A DNA stretch of 64,000 nucleotides from Strigops habroptila (lineage: Eukaryota > Chordata > Aves > Psittaciformes > Psittacidae). The notes beneath the pieces are model-generated. The model did no database searches, was not told the origin of the DNA, and saw only the letters and a list, made by a program, of their open reading frames with translations. Below are positions 24,686 to 35,512 of the stretch, in pieces. Within the stretch, counting starts at the first letter, position 1; every line of letters begins with the position of its first letter. The stretch is from the NCBI RefSeq assembly GCF_004027225.2, contig NC_044283.2, positions 33,254,707 to 33,318,706 of the forward strand, written 5' to 3'. The position numbers were made by a program, and so were the translations under genes.

Positions 24686-26989
24686 AGGAAAACAAGAGAA
24701 AGAGGAAAATGTAACGGGAAAATGATCTGTAGCTCTTAAAACACATTTCCTGGAAAAAATCAATTTCTCTGATTTAACCTCCTTCTCAAGTATAAAATTA
24801 ACTACTTCAATACATGAGTCCCTTACTAAAGAGTTTCTACTATAAAAACAGTGCCCAGTGGAAACACTGTTCTTGCTTTCACTGTTTAACTTAAGGCAGA
24901 ACAGGCCTGTGGTAAACTGCTGAGGCTGATTATGGCATGTTTTGACATCAGTTCTCATTCTGAGTAACTCCATAAGATGAACATAGGAAGTATTGGCATA
25001 TTTTCCTCCTTTGAGCTTTTGGACTTCACGTAGTCTTCTTGCCCATGTTTGTTTGCCTTCCAAGGAATAACCATTTCAAGATCCCACAGCTCAATCTAAG
25101 TAAACAGGGCAGCCAGAGAAAGTGATTAAAGTGAGCTAGCCGTAAACAGATACCCAACATATTAATGGCCGAAGACTGCCTCATTCCATGTGTCCATCTT
25201 ACCTGAATCAAGGTAGTGAATAGATTGAGCATGGTAAACTCCTTAAAAACCAAAGATACAATTGAGATAACTAAATAAGGTTTTCCACATTTCCCGAGGC
25301 TATTGATTTCTGTGGAATTTTCTATACAGGAAGCGCTACCCGAGAGGACTGAGTATCTCTAGTTCTAACATCATTTTCTGCCCAGTGGTATATTTTAAGG
25401 TAGTGGAAAGAGGCAAGGGAATGTGTGTTAAAATACTTTTCTTCTCCTTAAAAACATTGCCATATTTTTCTTTTGATAGGTCAGTTTAAAGGGAGGAAAA
25501 AGACAAGTGGGTGCCTGCTGTTGCACTGCCTTTGTTATCACCACAGTCACTGTCATAATTGCACTTTCAACGTCTATGCCTGCCTCCAGCACTGGCACTA
25601 TTACTAGAATAGTTATAGCACCACTGACTATTCTGCCCTTTTTTCCAGCCTTGTCTGTGACATGAATTTAAAGTGGTTTATTCTGCCTGCTTCCAGGCAA
25701 GACCAGGCACTTCCCCACAGGGGAATGAGAGGCCCAAGCCAGCTCTTGATTTCTTCATATCATGGTCAGCCTGATGGAGGATCAAGGCAAGGCACAGGCA
25801 TTCCTATGAGTCTGTCTTCTTCACTGCTTATGGACCAGGCAGGGCACAGCTGAGCCAACACATTCAATTACCAGTTACTGCTGATAGCATTGGAGAAACT
25901 CTGCAGAGCAAGGAGGAACTAAAGGATTAATCTGAAGTTCACCATTAAGCATGTGATGAATTGCTGGACAAAGCACTATGCCATCACTTTTCACCTAGGT
26001 AACGTGATTTCAAAGGTCTTCTTGGACCCATATGGTGCAGAAAGATGAATTTCAGGAGCCAATGGCACAGTGGGAACTTGTTACTGAAAACACACCCAGC
26101 TTTCTTTGGCTCCTCAGTACAGTATGATTTTAGCTGTGTGACATGCAATTACAGCCTTGGGTATATGTCCTAAGAAAACCTTGAAGTCTTCTTTAACTCT
26201 GCAATAAGAAATACCTAATCCTCTGTGAGCATCTTTCATCAGACAGGTATAACTCACATTTAGAATATGTAAATATATTTGCTCTTCCAAAGTTTACATC
26301 CCTTAGACTTCTACTTCTTCCAGTATGAATGAAAATGCACACAAGAAAGATTAACCTATCAAACAGGTGAAATTTGTCTACCTTGCCTTATTTGAGTTAA
26401 TAGTAAGGGACCCATGAAACAGAATAGCTTTGTTAATAGTATCCCATAAACAGGTAATCATAAAATTGTGCCATTTTACATTGTGACAGAAACACCAGTC
26501 AGTGAAATATGAAAACTAATGAAATTGGCAGTTTGATGTGAAAATACATGAAAAGCATACTAATTTGTTAATATTCTGATGCTTGCTTAGAACAAAAAAA
26601 GCAATTAACTGAAGTAATTTGAAGTGGTTTGAGGGTTAAAACTTTTTCACTTGGTATTTGAAAGAGGAATGTGTAAATAAGACCACACTTTAACATTTGT
26701 GTGGGTCAGTTTTCACCTCTGATCACAAAGGACCAAAAAGAAACAAGGGCTAGTTTTATACAAAAAATCTTGTAATTCTGAAATTGAGATGGTAATTTGA
26801 CTCTTTTAGTACAGAGAGAACAATTTTTTTTGTTGGTGGGTTGTTTTTCCAAAGCAGGTTAAGCAGAGCAAAGGAGAGGTGCTTCCCCCTCACCCCCAGA
26901 AAATGGATATGCAGAGCAATCCATAGAGTAGATATGCCTGTAAATTTTAATTAATATCTAAGCTTTAGGGAAGCTTCTTGCTAATTCAC

Positions 26990-27013
26990 ATTTTTTGTTT
27001 TGTTTTGTTTTGT
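26990..27013 (+). repeat. (TTTTG)n microsatellite
   Basis: Four to five units of TTTTG in a row, a simple-repeat stretch with no associated element. Confidence 0.8.
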
Positions 27014-29863
27014 CTCCTGGAGAAGGCAAAGAAGTAATTCATGTACATAAGCAATGGAGAAGATGGAAAGCTCAGAATATTACACTCAGCAATGCAAAAG
27101 CAAGGAAAGAGTTCTGATTCTCAAGTTCAGAATAATTCAAGGGTCAGTGACTACTTCCAACTCTCTTTTGATTGCATTTCTCTTTAAAGTGGCCAGGATA
27201 AGTGGAAATGTACAATGCAGCCTCCCCAGATACAAAATGAATGGTGGAAATGGAATACGAGCAAGCTGCCATCACGAGGGTTATAAATTTCCAAAAGCTG
27301 AGGTAAACAAGGGAAGGCGACTACCATACACTGCACTTCAGAGTGTTGCTAAAAGCCAGTGTAGAGTTTATAAAACTTAACTGGTAACTCTTTAAATCCT
27401 GTGGATTAAAACTTTCAGTCCTTCTGACACTGGCATATTTTATCACAGGATTAGAGCATCAAAAATGCAGAAAAACTATTTATGCTTTCAAAGCTGCTTT
27501 CCACCACGATCCTTCATGATGCATCCAAAGCCTCCACTTCTTTTGCCACATCGCTGTTACTGCAATACTAACACATTACTTCCATTATTCTTACAGACAT
27601 CCTGGTAATTTTTAGGACAACCTTTAGTTCACTTTTGTTCTCCTTTATGTCTCTCCAGGAGGCCCATTCCTGCTAATTTTTAATGAATTATCTGTGCTTC
27701 AAACATAGATCAGCTGAAGATAACTCTCACATGCCTATACTGATTGAATAAAGAATGCTATAGATGAACAACTGATACTAATTCATTTTTTCTTGTATAT
27801 TACCATTTTTTCTTCGGTGTTACAACCTTTGCAGTCATCTTTTTTTTTTTCACTCCAGCTTTATGTTTCTAGACAGAGTTTGTACCCTTCTATGTCATTC
27901 CAAGCATGTCTTCCAAGAGAAAATATCTCAATGGCATACACAGTACATCTGTAAAGGTCATCACACACAGTCATCATGTACTAAGAAGCAATAATCTTTG
28001 TACATAATGTTACTTGGGAGACCATTATTTCTATTTTTCATAACAGTTAGTAGTAAAGATATGTCAACAGTTTGGAAACACATGGCTATGTTTTCTGCTC
28101 TTTCACTCATTTCCTACTCCAACTCCTCAGGTACCAGCTCTTTTACTAACTTGCTTACAGTATGGACTGCATAATTATTTAGACTGAGGGATTCCCAAGT
28201 CATGGTGCATTCAGGCTTTCTATTAGCTTATAGAATATTTTAAATACTTTAACATACATAGCAAAGAATATAAACCACAGTGGAAAATGACATCTCCCAA
28301 ATTTATCTGTGTATTTTACTTCCTTTTCTATTTAATTTTTTGGGGTTTTTTGGTTTGTTTTGTTTTCTAGGTATTACAAGTGCTTATTAAGAATCTGACA
28401 TACCTCATTACACTTAGCACTACCCAGAATTTTTAGAAGATCACCTCATTACTCTTTGATTTCTGGGACATAAACACTCTCCTGATCAATGCCGAATAAT
28501 AAAGGTTGCCATAGTTTTGTCTCAGCTGACATGAAAATAACTAATGATTTTATTAATAAAATAGATTGAAGGTAGTGATAATCAGTGACAGCTTATTCTG
28601 TAGTGGCATCTGTATTGATGCGTTTCTGGTGCCTGAAACACTAGACAATTTTCTTTTATTAAATGGAGTTAAAAGAGATTAACAATATCCTGTTTCCTTA
28701 GATGTGTTCCAGGGAGCTCCTTCTAACGCTGTAAGCACATGTCAAAGCCAATACTGTTTTTCTAATCAAATGTTATTGAGTGTTTCAGTGGTAGAGTACA
28801 GCAAGATGTCTGAAAGGCTGTACTGTCTATTTTATTTTCAATTTAATTTTCCACTTATAATAATAAATAAAACATAGCCGGAAGCTTTTCTTTATTTTGA
28901 AACTGATTGATTATTTTGTATCTTCTAAGTACGAAATCATTCCCTTCTGAGTGAATCACAACAGTGTTAAGTGTAGGGCTTTGGAGCGTGACTAAGAGCC
29001 ACACATACACTCGGACAGAGTGTGAAAATTAAGTTTATCTATCTGGAGAAATTAGTTCAAATGCTGCCTAGACATTTGGGATCTCTAAGGTCAAGGGTAG
29101 TAAATGCACAGGCTAAGATCACAGCTTTCGATGAGATACATGCAGAGATCACAATATTTATAAATTCTGGTTTTAATCTCTTACAGTGTCGGCTCTGACC
29201 TTCGGCTTCAGCCATGACAGCTGACTCAGTGCATTGCCTAGGAACAAGCTGAAGGTTCTACATTACAACACTGTAACATTAAACAGACTTCCCTTGACTT
29301 CTCTTCATAAATAAATGAAAATTAGAGATGTAATATAGCTTGAAAAAATAGTTAATTTAGTAATGATACAGTTCCCTTATGTTAACTGAATGTTGGGCCA
29401 AAAAAAGAGCAAGTCATCTTGCAGTCAAATTTTAGATTAATTTTGCCACTCTTTTGCCATAACGGCTTTGATATCCTCAAGAGCCCCTACAAATGCAAAT
29501 GAATTTATAGAAATCATACACTACGAAATACAACAATATAACCCAACAGCCAGCAATCTTACTAATTCAGAGTTATCTAATTAGTTATGGAGTGGACACA
29601 CATTATTATAGTGATAGCCACTGGATCCATAACATCTTAAATTATCATATGTTCCTTGCTAGAACATTATTTGGCAAGAAAAGTCTGGTTTCTGCTGAAA
29701 CAGTACTTGATGGTTTATGTTCAGTATATCAGAAATGACCCAATGTATCTAGTAAATGAATTGTGCAGACTTTGGTAGATAACGCTCTATGAATTGTTAG
29801 CAAAGCTCAGCTAAATGTAATTTTAAATAATGTCAGTCTCAACATTTACCTTCTAACTTATAG

Positions 29864-30175
29864 CAATTAACTCAAGACATGATCATTTAGTTTTTGTGTC
29901 TTTGCCACTCACCACTGTGCCTTGGCCCGAGCTGGTTGTAGATCAGTTTAAAAGCTGTACAGCGGTCAGTGACTGCTGCCTGACTTGTTTTGGCCTGATC
30001 CCTGGGAATACCCCGTGTAGTAAAGGCCTGAGAGGCAGCCATAGTGCAACCAAACAGCCCCAGGATGTAACAGGGCTGGGGGAGTCTGCAGGGCATCTTT
30101 CAAACTTCAGCTGGAAAGCAATGAGAAAGAAGCAAACTCTGTTAAGAAAATGATTTAAAATAACCCCAGGAAGAT
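29864..30175 (-). mobile_element. Unclassified interspersed repeat, copy A (minus)
   Basis: The reverse complement of this segment aligns with 60695-60996 over roughly 300 bp. The best-conserved blocks are a pyrimidine tract leading to CAGCTGAAGTTTGAAAGATG, the central GGCCTTTACT block and a final CTACAACCAGCTC...GGCCAAGGCA. I judge similarity at about 70-75% in the core with a few small gaps. Such divergence between two copies 31 kb apart marks an old dispersed repeat, not a recent duplication. It carries an open minus-strand frame of 69 codons (29887-30096), but the other copy has no equivalent, so coding is not supported. I do not recognise the family. It could be the inner part of an ERV, an LTR or a DNA transposon. 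Confidence 0.7.
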
Positions 30176-30194
30176 CATATAGCCAAAAGGAAGA

Positions 30195-30224
30195 ACCTAC
30201 ACACACACCCACACCCCCCCCCCC
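30195..30224. repeat. CA-rich and C11 low-complexity tract
   Basis: ACACACACACCCACA is followed by 11 consecutive C (30214-30224). On the minus strand this is G-rich (a G11 run followed by TGTGGGTG) and could form G-quartet structures. It adjoins the 3' side of repeat copy A. Confidence 0.85.
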
Positions 30225-30308
30225 ATGTCCTTCACACTCTCAAAGAAGGCCATAGGTGCCAGTCACTCTGTTTTACTGAAAGAAAATATAGGTACAATTC
30301 ATATGTGG

Positions 30309-30332
30309 CTGATCTCTCTCAAAAGAGATCAG
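30309..30332. repeat. Perfect inverted repeat (9-bp stem, 6-nt loop)
   Basis: CTGATCTCT and its exact complement AGAGATCAG are separated by six bases. This length borders on chance expectation in a window this size. Confidence 0.6.
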
Positions 30333-30549
30333 AAAAGATGCGGGCAAGACATTCAGAGCATAGTGACTGCAGGATGAAACATTACGCGTATCAACAGATA
30401 AGCCTACAAACAGCCAGACTGACCAAAAGAAGGAATTCACTTCACGTAAAGCTTTACCTGCACTAGTTAGAAAACTTGTTTGGAAAGCAGCTCCCTGCTT
30501 ATTAAATGGAAAGAGATAGACGAGTAAATCTGACTTTGTCTACTAAATG

Positions 30550-30620
30550 ACAGTGTGAATACCTTGCCCAAGGTCACATAGAAAGAATGAACTGAACCCA
30601 CCTTTCTCAAGTCCTCTATA
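30550..30620 (+). mobile_element. Ancient MIR/L2-type relic
   Basis: ACCTTGCCCAAGGTCACATAG followed after about 15 bases by ACTGAACCCA is a close match to the conserved 'cttgcccaaggtcacacag ... gaaccca' block of MIR/L2 elements. Only about 70 bp are recognisable. Confidence 0.6.
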
Positions 30621-30628
30621 ACCATATG

Positions 30629-30671
30629 TCATTGGATGAACTTGCCAATACATCATTGGATGAACTTACCA
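30629..30671 (+). repeat. Direct repeat, 19 bp spaced by 24 bp
   Basis: TCATTGGATGAACTTGCCA and TCATTGGATGAACTTACCA differ at one base and start 24 bp apart. This is a small local tandem duplication. Confidence 0.9.
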
Positions 30672-32513
30672 TCTATGACACCATTGTTCATCTGTCACTG
30701 ATGCTGTAACTGCTGCTCAGGTGTGCTAGTTATCATCTTGAGAAAATTTCCCACTTTGTTTCCTTCCTTTAGTTGAATACCACTACGACAGTCAGTAGAG
30801 CTCAGTTATGTACAGCTGTTAAAGCCTTGTCTCTGAATAGAGAATACTCAAATAAGCAGAAACCTGTAGTACCACAATATTTAATTCTGAAACTCCAGTG
30901 AAAAGTCTTTTCAGTTTCATCTTATTTGTGAAAAAAAAATCCCTATCAACATATTGTACACTTCTTAGTTTTCTTAACATCTCTGTAAATTTGACAGGCT
31001 GGACCTATGTGATTTAATTATGACTATTCTCTCCTCATGCAGCTAAAATAAAATAAATTTGCTTGAGGGTTGTGCTGGAAGTCCCTGAGGTCAGCCATAA
31101 CCTGATTCTAGATTCATCTAAGGGACAGGTACATAGTTGCCAAAAAGCAGCTAAATTCTCCTTGACCTGAGGCTGCTTGGCTAAGACTAACCAGGCTGAA
31201 ATTCTTTTTCCTTCAGACTGTAGGGCTGCTAGGAAGGCTCTTCTCTAGCAACTCAGCTGTAGCACTGAGCTGAGGTAAGACATGTTGAGAAATCTACACG
31301 AATCTTGCCTTTTTTAACACAAGATTATTGTTTAGAGGAGACACTGAGGATGTCATAAAGCAGTAGGATGCTCCTAGCAGGACAAACATATAAAAGAAGG
31401 TAAGTTTTTCTGATATTTAAGATAAGCTTCAACGAAATAGCTGTTTGCACTATCCTATACCTTTGTAACCTACAGACTAAAAAGTTTTTGCATGCACCTG
31501 TGCATGCACAGTTTTGTGAATCTGAAACATGTATAGGCAGGAATCATGCTCATTTTGAAAAGTGACACAACACATGGCTTTAAGGATACTGAGGAAACTT
31601 AAATAAACAAAGTCTGCATTGTTCTAACTTTGTTATTTCTGTTCCTTGTCAATCACCGTACGATACAGGAGGATATGAGAGTAACATTATAACGAGCGAT
31701 GCCCCTGGTGTTATGCAACTATGTTGGATCACTTGCTTACTTTTCTAAGAATAGGGTATTCAGTACTTAACCCCATGGCTGATGCTCTTTGGTGTCAGAA
31801 AAAGATTTTTGAGTAGCAGTTTAAACATTAACATATCACTAAGAGCCAGGTGGCTTCATCTCGTCTTGTGAAGTCCATACAGCTAACCCTAACTTTAACC
31901 TTAATCCTGTTCCAGAGGATAACTCATCATTAACTTTTACAGGCATGGATAGGCTATAAGACCTTCCAAACAATTTGGGCTAAGATTCATTATGATCAAA
32001 ACACCCTTTTCTTACCTTTCTGTCAATGAATAGCAATTTCTTAAACAACAGAGAACTACTCAGGAAACACGGCTGAGCAACACAAGCTTCTGCAGTGCTC
32101 TGTAGAGCTCAGAAAATAATTTCTCCGTTTTCTCAGGAGTGGATGTAAAAGCAGCTCTCCTTGATTTCTCTATGGCACTGGCACGTTCCTGCTCCAGAGT
32201 CTGTCCCCACTAAGGTCAATAGTTTCCCACTCAACAGAGCTGCAATGAACACACTTGGAATATATGGCATGCCAGCTGGAATCAGGAAAGAGCTGAGCAA
32301 AGACTCCAAAGTTTGATTATCAGCATTAACTTATAAAAATGTGACATACAGTGAGAATGTGTCTGTGTACCACAAACTGTCTTTTATTTCTCTGGCTACT
32401 ATGGCCACAGTTACAGGAGGTGACAGCAACCACAAACCTAATATAGGGGTAGAAGCCAAGAAGTTTCTATGATATCTCAGAGCCAATATGCTTATACGTA
32501 TGAAACAAACATT

Positions 32514-32536
32514 AAAAAAAAAAAAAAAAAAAAAAA
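32514..32536 (+). repeat. A23 homopolymer followed by GAA repeats
   Basis: 23 A are followed by GAAGAAGAA. It may be a retrotransposed poly-A tail, but no source gene or CR1 (which does not end in poly-A) is recognisable upstream. Confidence 0.85.
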
Positions 32537-34104
32537 GAAGAAGAATTGAGAATATTAATACTCAAATAAAATTCATGTGAAAAGTCATTTCAGCTGGGTA
32601 CACATCATGACAAGGGGATTCTGGATGCTGCCAGGGCTTTGTAGTCATACACACTCTTCTAGTAAAGTAAAACTGGTACTAGTTTCTAGTACATAGGTAT
32701 TTTCACAGTTTCCCAAATAACAAGTTTCACATATTGTCTCTACCACATGTATAACCCCATTCAGCATCAAGAATTAAAATAGAGAGTGAAGAGAATTAAA
32801 AGAGAACATCATGTCAAAAGGGGACTGCAGTAAAAGTGAGTAATTTCTTTTGGAATTCACACCTACTTGAATGTGTAATTTTGCACAGATGGAGATTTGC
32901 TTGAGTTTAATAAAGAACAGCTCCATAACAGTGATCTCATGAGGAACAAAAGAAAGCCAGTGTGGTTTACATGTACAGAAATTAAATCACTAAAATACTG
33001 AGCAATAAAAATTTGCATAAGCAGTGGGTAGCACAGTTGGTTTACCATTTCTTAGGCTTTTGTATGCTATTTCAAGTCTTCTAATCTTCCTAACTCAGAC
33101 ACCCTCACATGGAGAGGACATGTGAGTTTGTGGCATAAAGCATTAATGGCACCAATGAGAACAGTTGTATAGAAGAGCACAGGACTCACACTTAAAATCT
33201 TTTGTCTTTGGCCCTGGTTCATGAACTGACACCCCCATGTTCTTAAGTTCAACTCTATTCTGATCAGTATTTAAGAGTGTATTTCACTTTAAGCATATAC
33301 TAGAGTAATACTGAACTTGCAAAATTTAATTTGCATGGTCCTAAATAGAGATGATTTTCTGACTCTAGTCCCGAGTCTTTAAAGTAACTAACGGCTCACA
33401 GACATCTGTCTATGACTAACCTAAGTCACAACTGTTCGTAAATCGCACCATGAATCTCAAGTGCACAGTACTATAGAAGTTCATATTCCGTAGGCAGCAA
33501 TTTATTTTGCCCTGCTATAGTATCACCGATACCTAAAACTGACTTCAGTTATCTAAGGCTTTGTAAAGCCAGCATTCCATGGAGTATTTCATTCTGATGT
33601 GGTTCTCTTCTACCATCCTGAAGCTGTGGTTTGAGTCTTAGGAAGCCAAAAACCATAGCTAAAACTGCTCAAAATAGAGCTTGGCTATTTTGTTCCAGTG
33701 ATTTTTCCATAGTTTCTTTAGAAACCAATCAGGAAATTTTCTCTTTTAGTGATGCACTTTCATCCTAGAAGGAAGAGTGGCAGGTGATGAACAAGGAAAA
33801 TAATTGTGTTAAAAATTTGTAATTTCAACTGTGAAATCAATTTAGGGGCCATTTACATGGAGAAAAAAAATGTTCTGTATTTCCTGGAAGCCCAGAATTC
33901 AGTTCTTGTCGATGCACAAAAAATGTTTTTCCTTCAGACCTGACTCCCTCCACTTATTTATATATTTGTTTTATATTCTTCAAAGTCATGCACGTTCACT
34001 TATGTTGCTATGTTACCAGTGTAATATATATGGTTACTAGGGCAACAGGTAATAGCACTACGTGTATAACATGTTAATAACATCAACACTCTGAGCAGAG
34101 TGGA

Positions 34105-34138
34105 ATTGGAATATAAATTTGAATATTTATATTCCAAT
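34105..34138. repeat. Perfect inverted repeat, 14-bp stem and 6-nt loop, with a third copy
   Basis: ATTGGAATATAAAT (34105-34118) is followed by TTGAAT and then the exact reverse complement ATTTATATTCCAAT (34125-34138). Two bases further on, GAATTGGAATATAAA (34141-34155) repeats 34103-34117 in direct orientation. Three alternating copies of the same 14-15 bases within 53 bp are unlikely by chance. Confidence 0.9.
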
Positions 34139-34522
34139 AAGAATTGGAATATAAACAATTAATTTACCTTAAAAAATCTAGATTTTTACCATTATTCAGC
34201 TTTTCAAATGATAGATGTTTTATGTCCAGGTGTTTTGGTAATCCCTTGACAAATAAATTACTTAATTCTACAAACCTATGATTGCAAATCATCAGTGCCA
34301 TTTTTGGAGTGATTTCATGTTTCAGTAAGCACTGCTTTCAGTACTAGAATACCAAGTGATTGGTTCACAGAGCAAAGCATTCATGGAAGATAACATGTGA
34401 CAAACCTGAGCTAGGAGCACTTTATGAGACTATATATAAAATAAAATGAATTTACTTATGATGTCCCTTGAAGGATTGCTAATCCCTGTAATCCATATTC
34501 TGGAGAGACAAAAAGAAACTGG

Positions 34523-34679
34523 TGAGAGCTGTTATGCTCAGTATTACATTCAAGGCCAGGCTGGATGTGGTTCTGAGCAACCTTATCTATTTGGAGATGT
34601 CCCTGCTCATTGCAGGGGGGTTGAGGTACATAACCTTTGAAGGTCCCTTCCAACCCAAACTATTCTATTATTCTATGAT
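34523..34679 (+). mobile_element. CR1 3' end fragment
   Basis: Sequence from about 34523 shows degraded CR1 'gaggttgtggatgcc', then ATTCAAGGCCAGGCTGGATG and the GAGCAACC and TTGGAGATGTCCCTGC blocks. It ends with AGGTCCCTTCCAACCC and octamers ATTCTATT and ATTCTATG (34662-34677). It is severely 5'-truncated, as is common for CR1. The short open frames across it on both strands (34446-34640 plus, 34456-34653 minus) are artefacts of this repeat. Confidence 0.93.
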
Positions 34680-35137
34680 CTTTCAGCCACTAAAGTGATC
34701 TGAACAAACCTCTGTGCTAAAAGAAATTTCAAACAAAATGGTGAATTTTGGTCATGATGAAAAATGACCAAAATTTGTCTTTCAAATTTTTGATAGTAAC
34801 AAGAATGCATTTCTTACAGCTAAACTCCAGCTTCCATTATATCACCCTAAATTATGTTATCACATCTCAAACATGAGATTATCAACTAGGGTGAAAAATC
34901 GACTGTATCATTCAGTTGAAGGTGAAGATGTAGAATGTTATGTAGACCAGTAGTTTCATTATCCTAACTGACTTAATTCACTTTACAAATGCACCACTGC
35001 AGTTTTAATTTACTGCACAAAGCCAATGATCCAACCTTCAGAAAACAAAAGCAGAGATGGGTGGCAGCAAGCCTGAGAAACAGAAGCAACACCCTACCAC
35101 TAAATCTAACTTTATCCAGCAACAAAGACACTCATGA
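34680..35137. other. Short non-coding spacer
   Basis: AT-rich DNA between the CR1 tail and the LTR-like repeat. A near-inverted block based on GACCAAAATTTG sits near 34738-34780. No gene is recognised. Confidence 0.5.
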
Positions 35138-35512
35138 TACTCTGATGGATGTCTCCATCAGCCTCCTTTCAGGCATCCCCCACTACACCATGGACTTCCA
35201 TGGGCTGCAGGGGACAGCCTGCCTTGCCATGATCTGCACTATGGGCTGCAGGGCAATCTCTGCTTTGGCATCTGGAGCACCTCCTTTCCCTCCTTCTTAC
35301 AACTTTGGTGTCTGCAGGGTTGTTGCTCACATATTCTCACTCCTCTTTCTGGCTGCAATTGCTGTTGCACAGCTTTTTTCCTTAAATCTGTTATCCCAGA
35401 GGCACTACCACCGTTGCTGATAGGCTTAACCTTGGCCATTGGAAAGCTTTTGGCAGCTGCTCACAGAAGCCACCCCTGTAGGCCCCAGCTACCAAAACCT
35501 TGCCATGCAAAT
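35138..35512 (+). mobile_element. Bird interspersed repeat fragment, probably LTR-derived
   Basis: The stretch contains CACTACACCATGGACTTCCA, the GGGCTGCAGGG-type blocks, TATTCTCACTCCTCTTTCTG, GAAGCCACCCCTGTAGGCCC and CTACCAAAACCTTGCCATGC, in that order. I recall this series as a repeat seen very often in bird genomes and often mis-annotated as short hypothetical proteins; I believe it is part of an endogenous-retrovirus LTR, but I cannot verify the family. Compared with the version I remember, about 50 bp seem to be missing around 35440. The 143-codon plus-strand frame at 34989-35420 runs from unique DNA into this repeat. It also contains a hydrophobic stretch, but that is a by-product of the repeat and not evidence for a membrane protein. 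No viral gene is present. Confidence 0.5.

Larger units (their letters stand above)
23262..29863. other. AT-rich non-coding DNA, no gene recognised
   Basis: Frames up to 135 codons occur (24656-25063 minus, whose end runs into the poly-T as poly-lysine; 27054-27380 plus, 108 codons), but none has a recognisable domain or a partner exon. Simple sequence includes T24 at 24662-24685, a TTTTG run near 26993-27012 and short T runs near 27840 and 28340. I see no transposon that can be named. Confidence 0.6.
30176..34522. other. AT-rich non-coding DNA, no gene recognised
   Basis: The stretch contains a MIR/L2-like relic at 30550-30620, two 19-bp direct repeats at 30629-30671, a 9-bp hairpin at 30309-30332, A23 at 32514-32536 and a striking inverted repeat at 34105-34138. 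Open frames reach only about 60 codons. No gene or exon can be supported. Confidence 0.6.

Noticed and set aside
24656..25063. 135-codon minus-strand frame ending in poly-lysine
   Set aside because: The lysines come from reading through the A24 homopolymer. The rest has no recognisable feature.
34989..35420. 143-codon plus-strand frame with a hydrophobic segment, possibly a membrane protein
   Set aside because: It runs from unique DNA into an LTR-like bird repeat. The hydrophobic part is repeat-derived and there is no domain or supporting exon.
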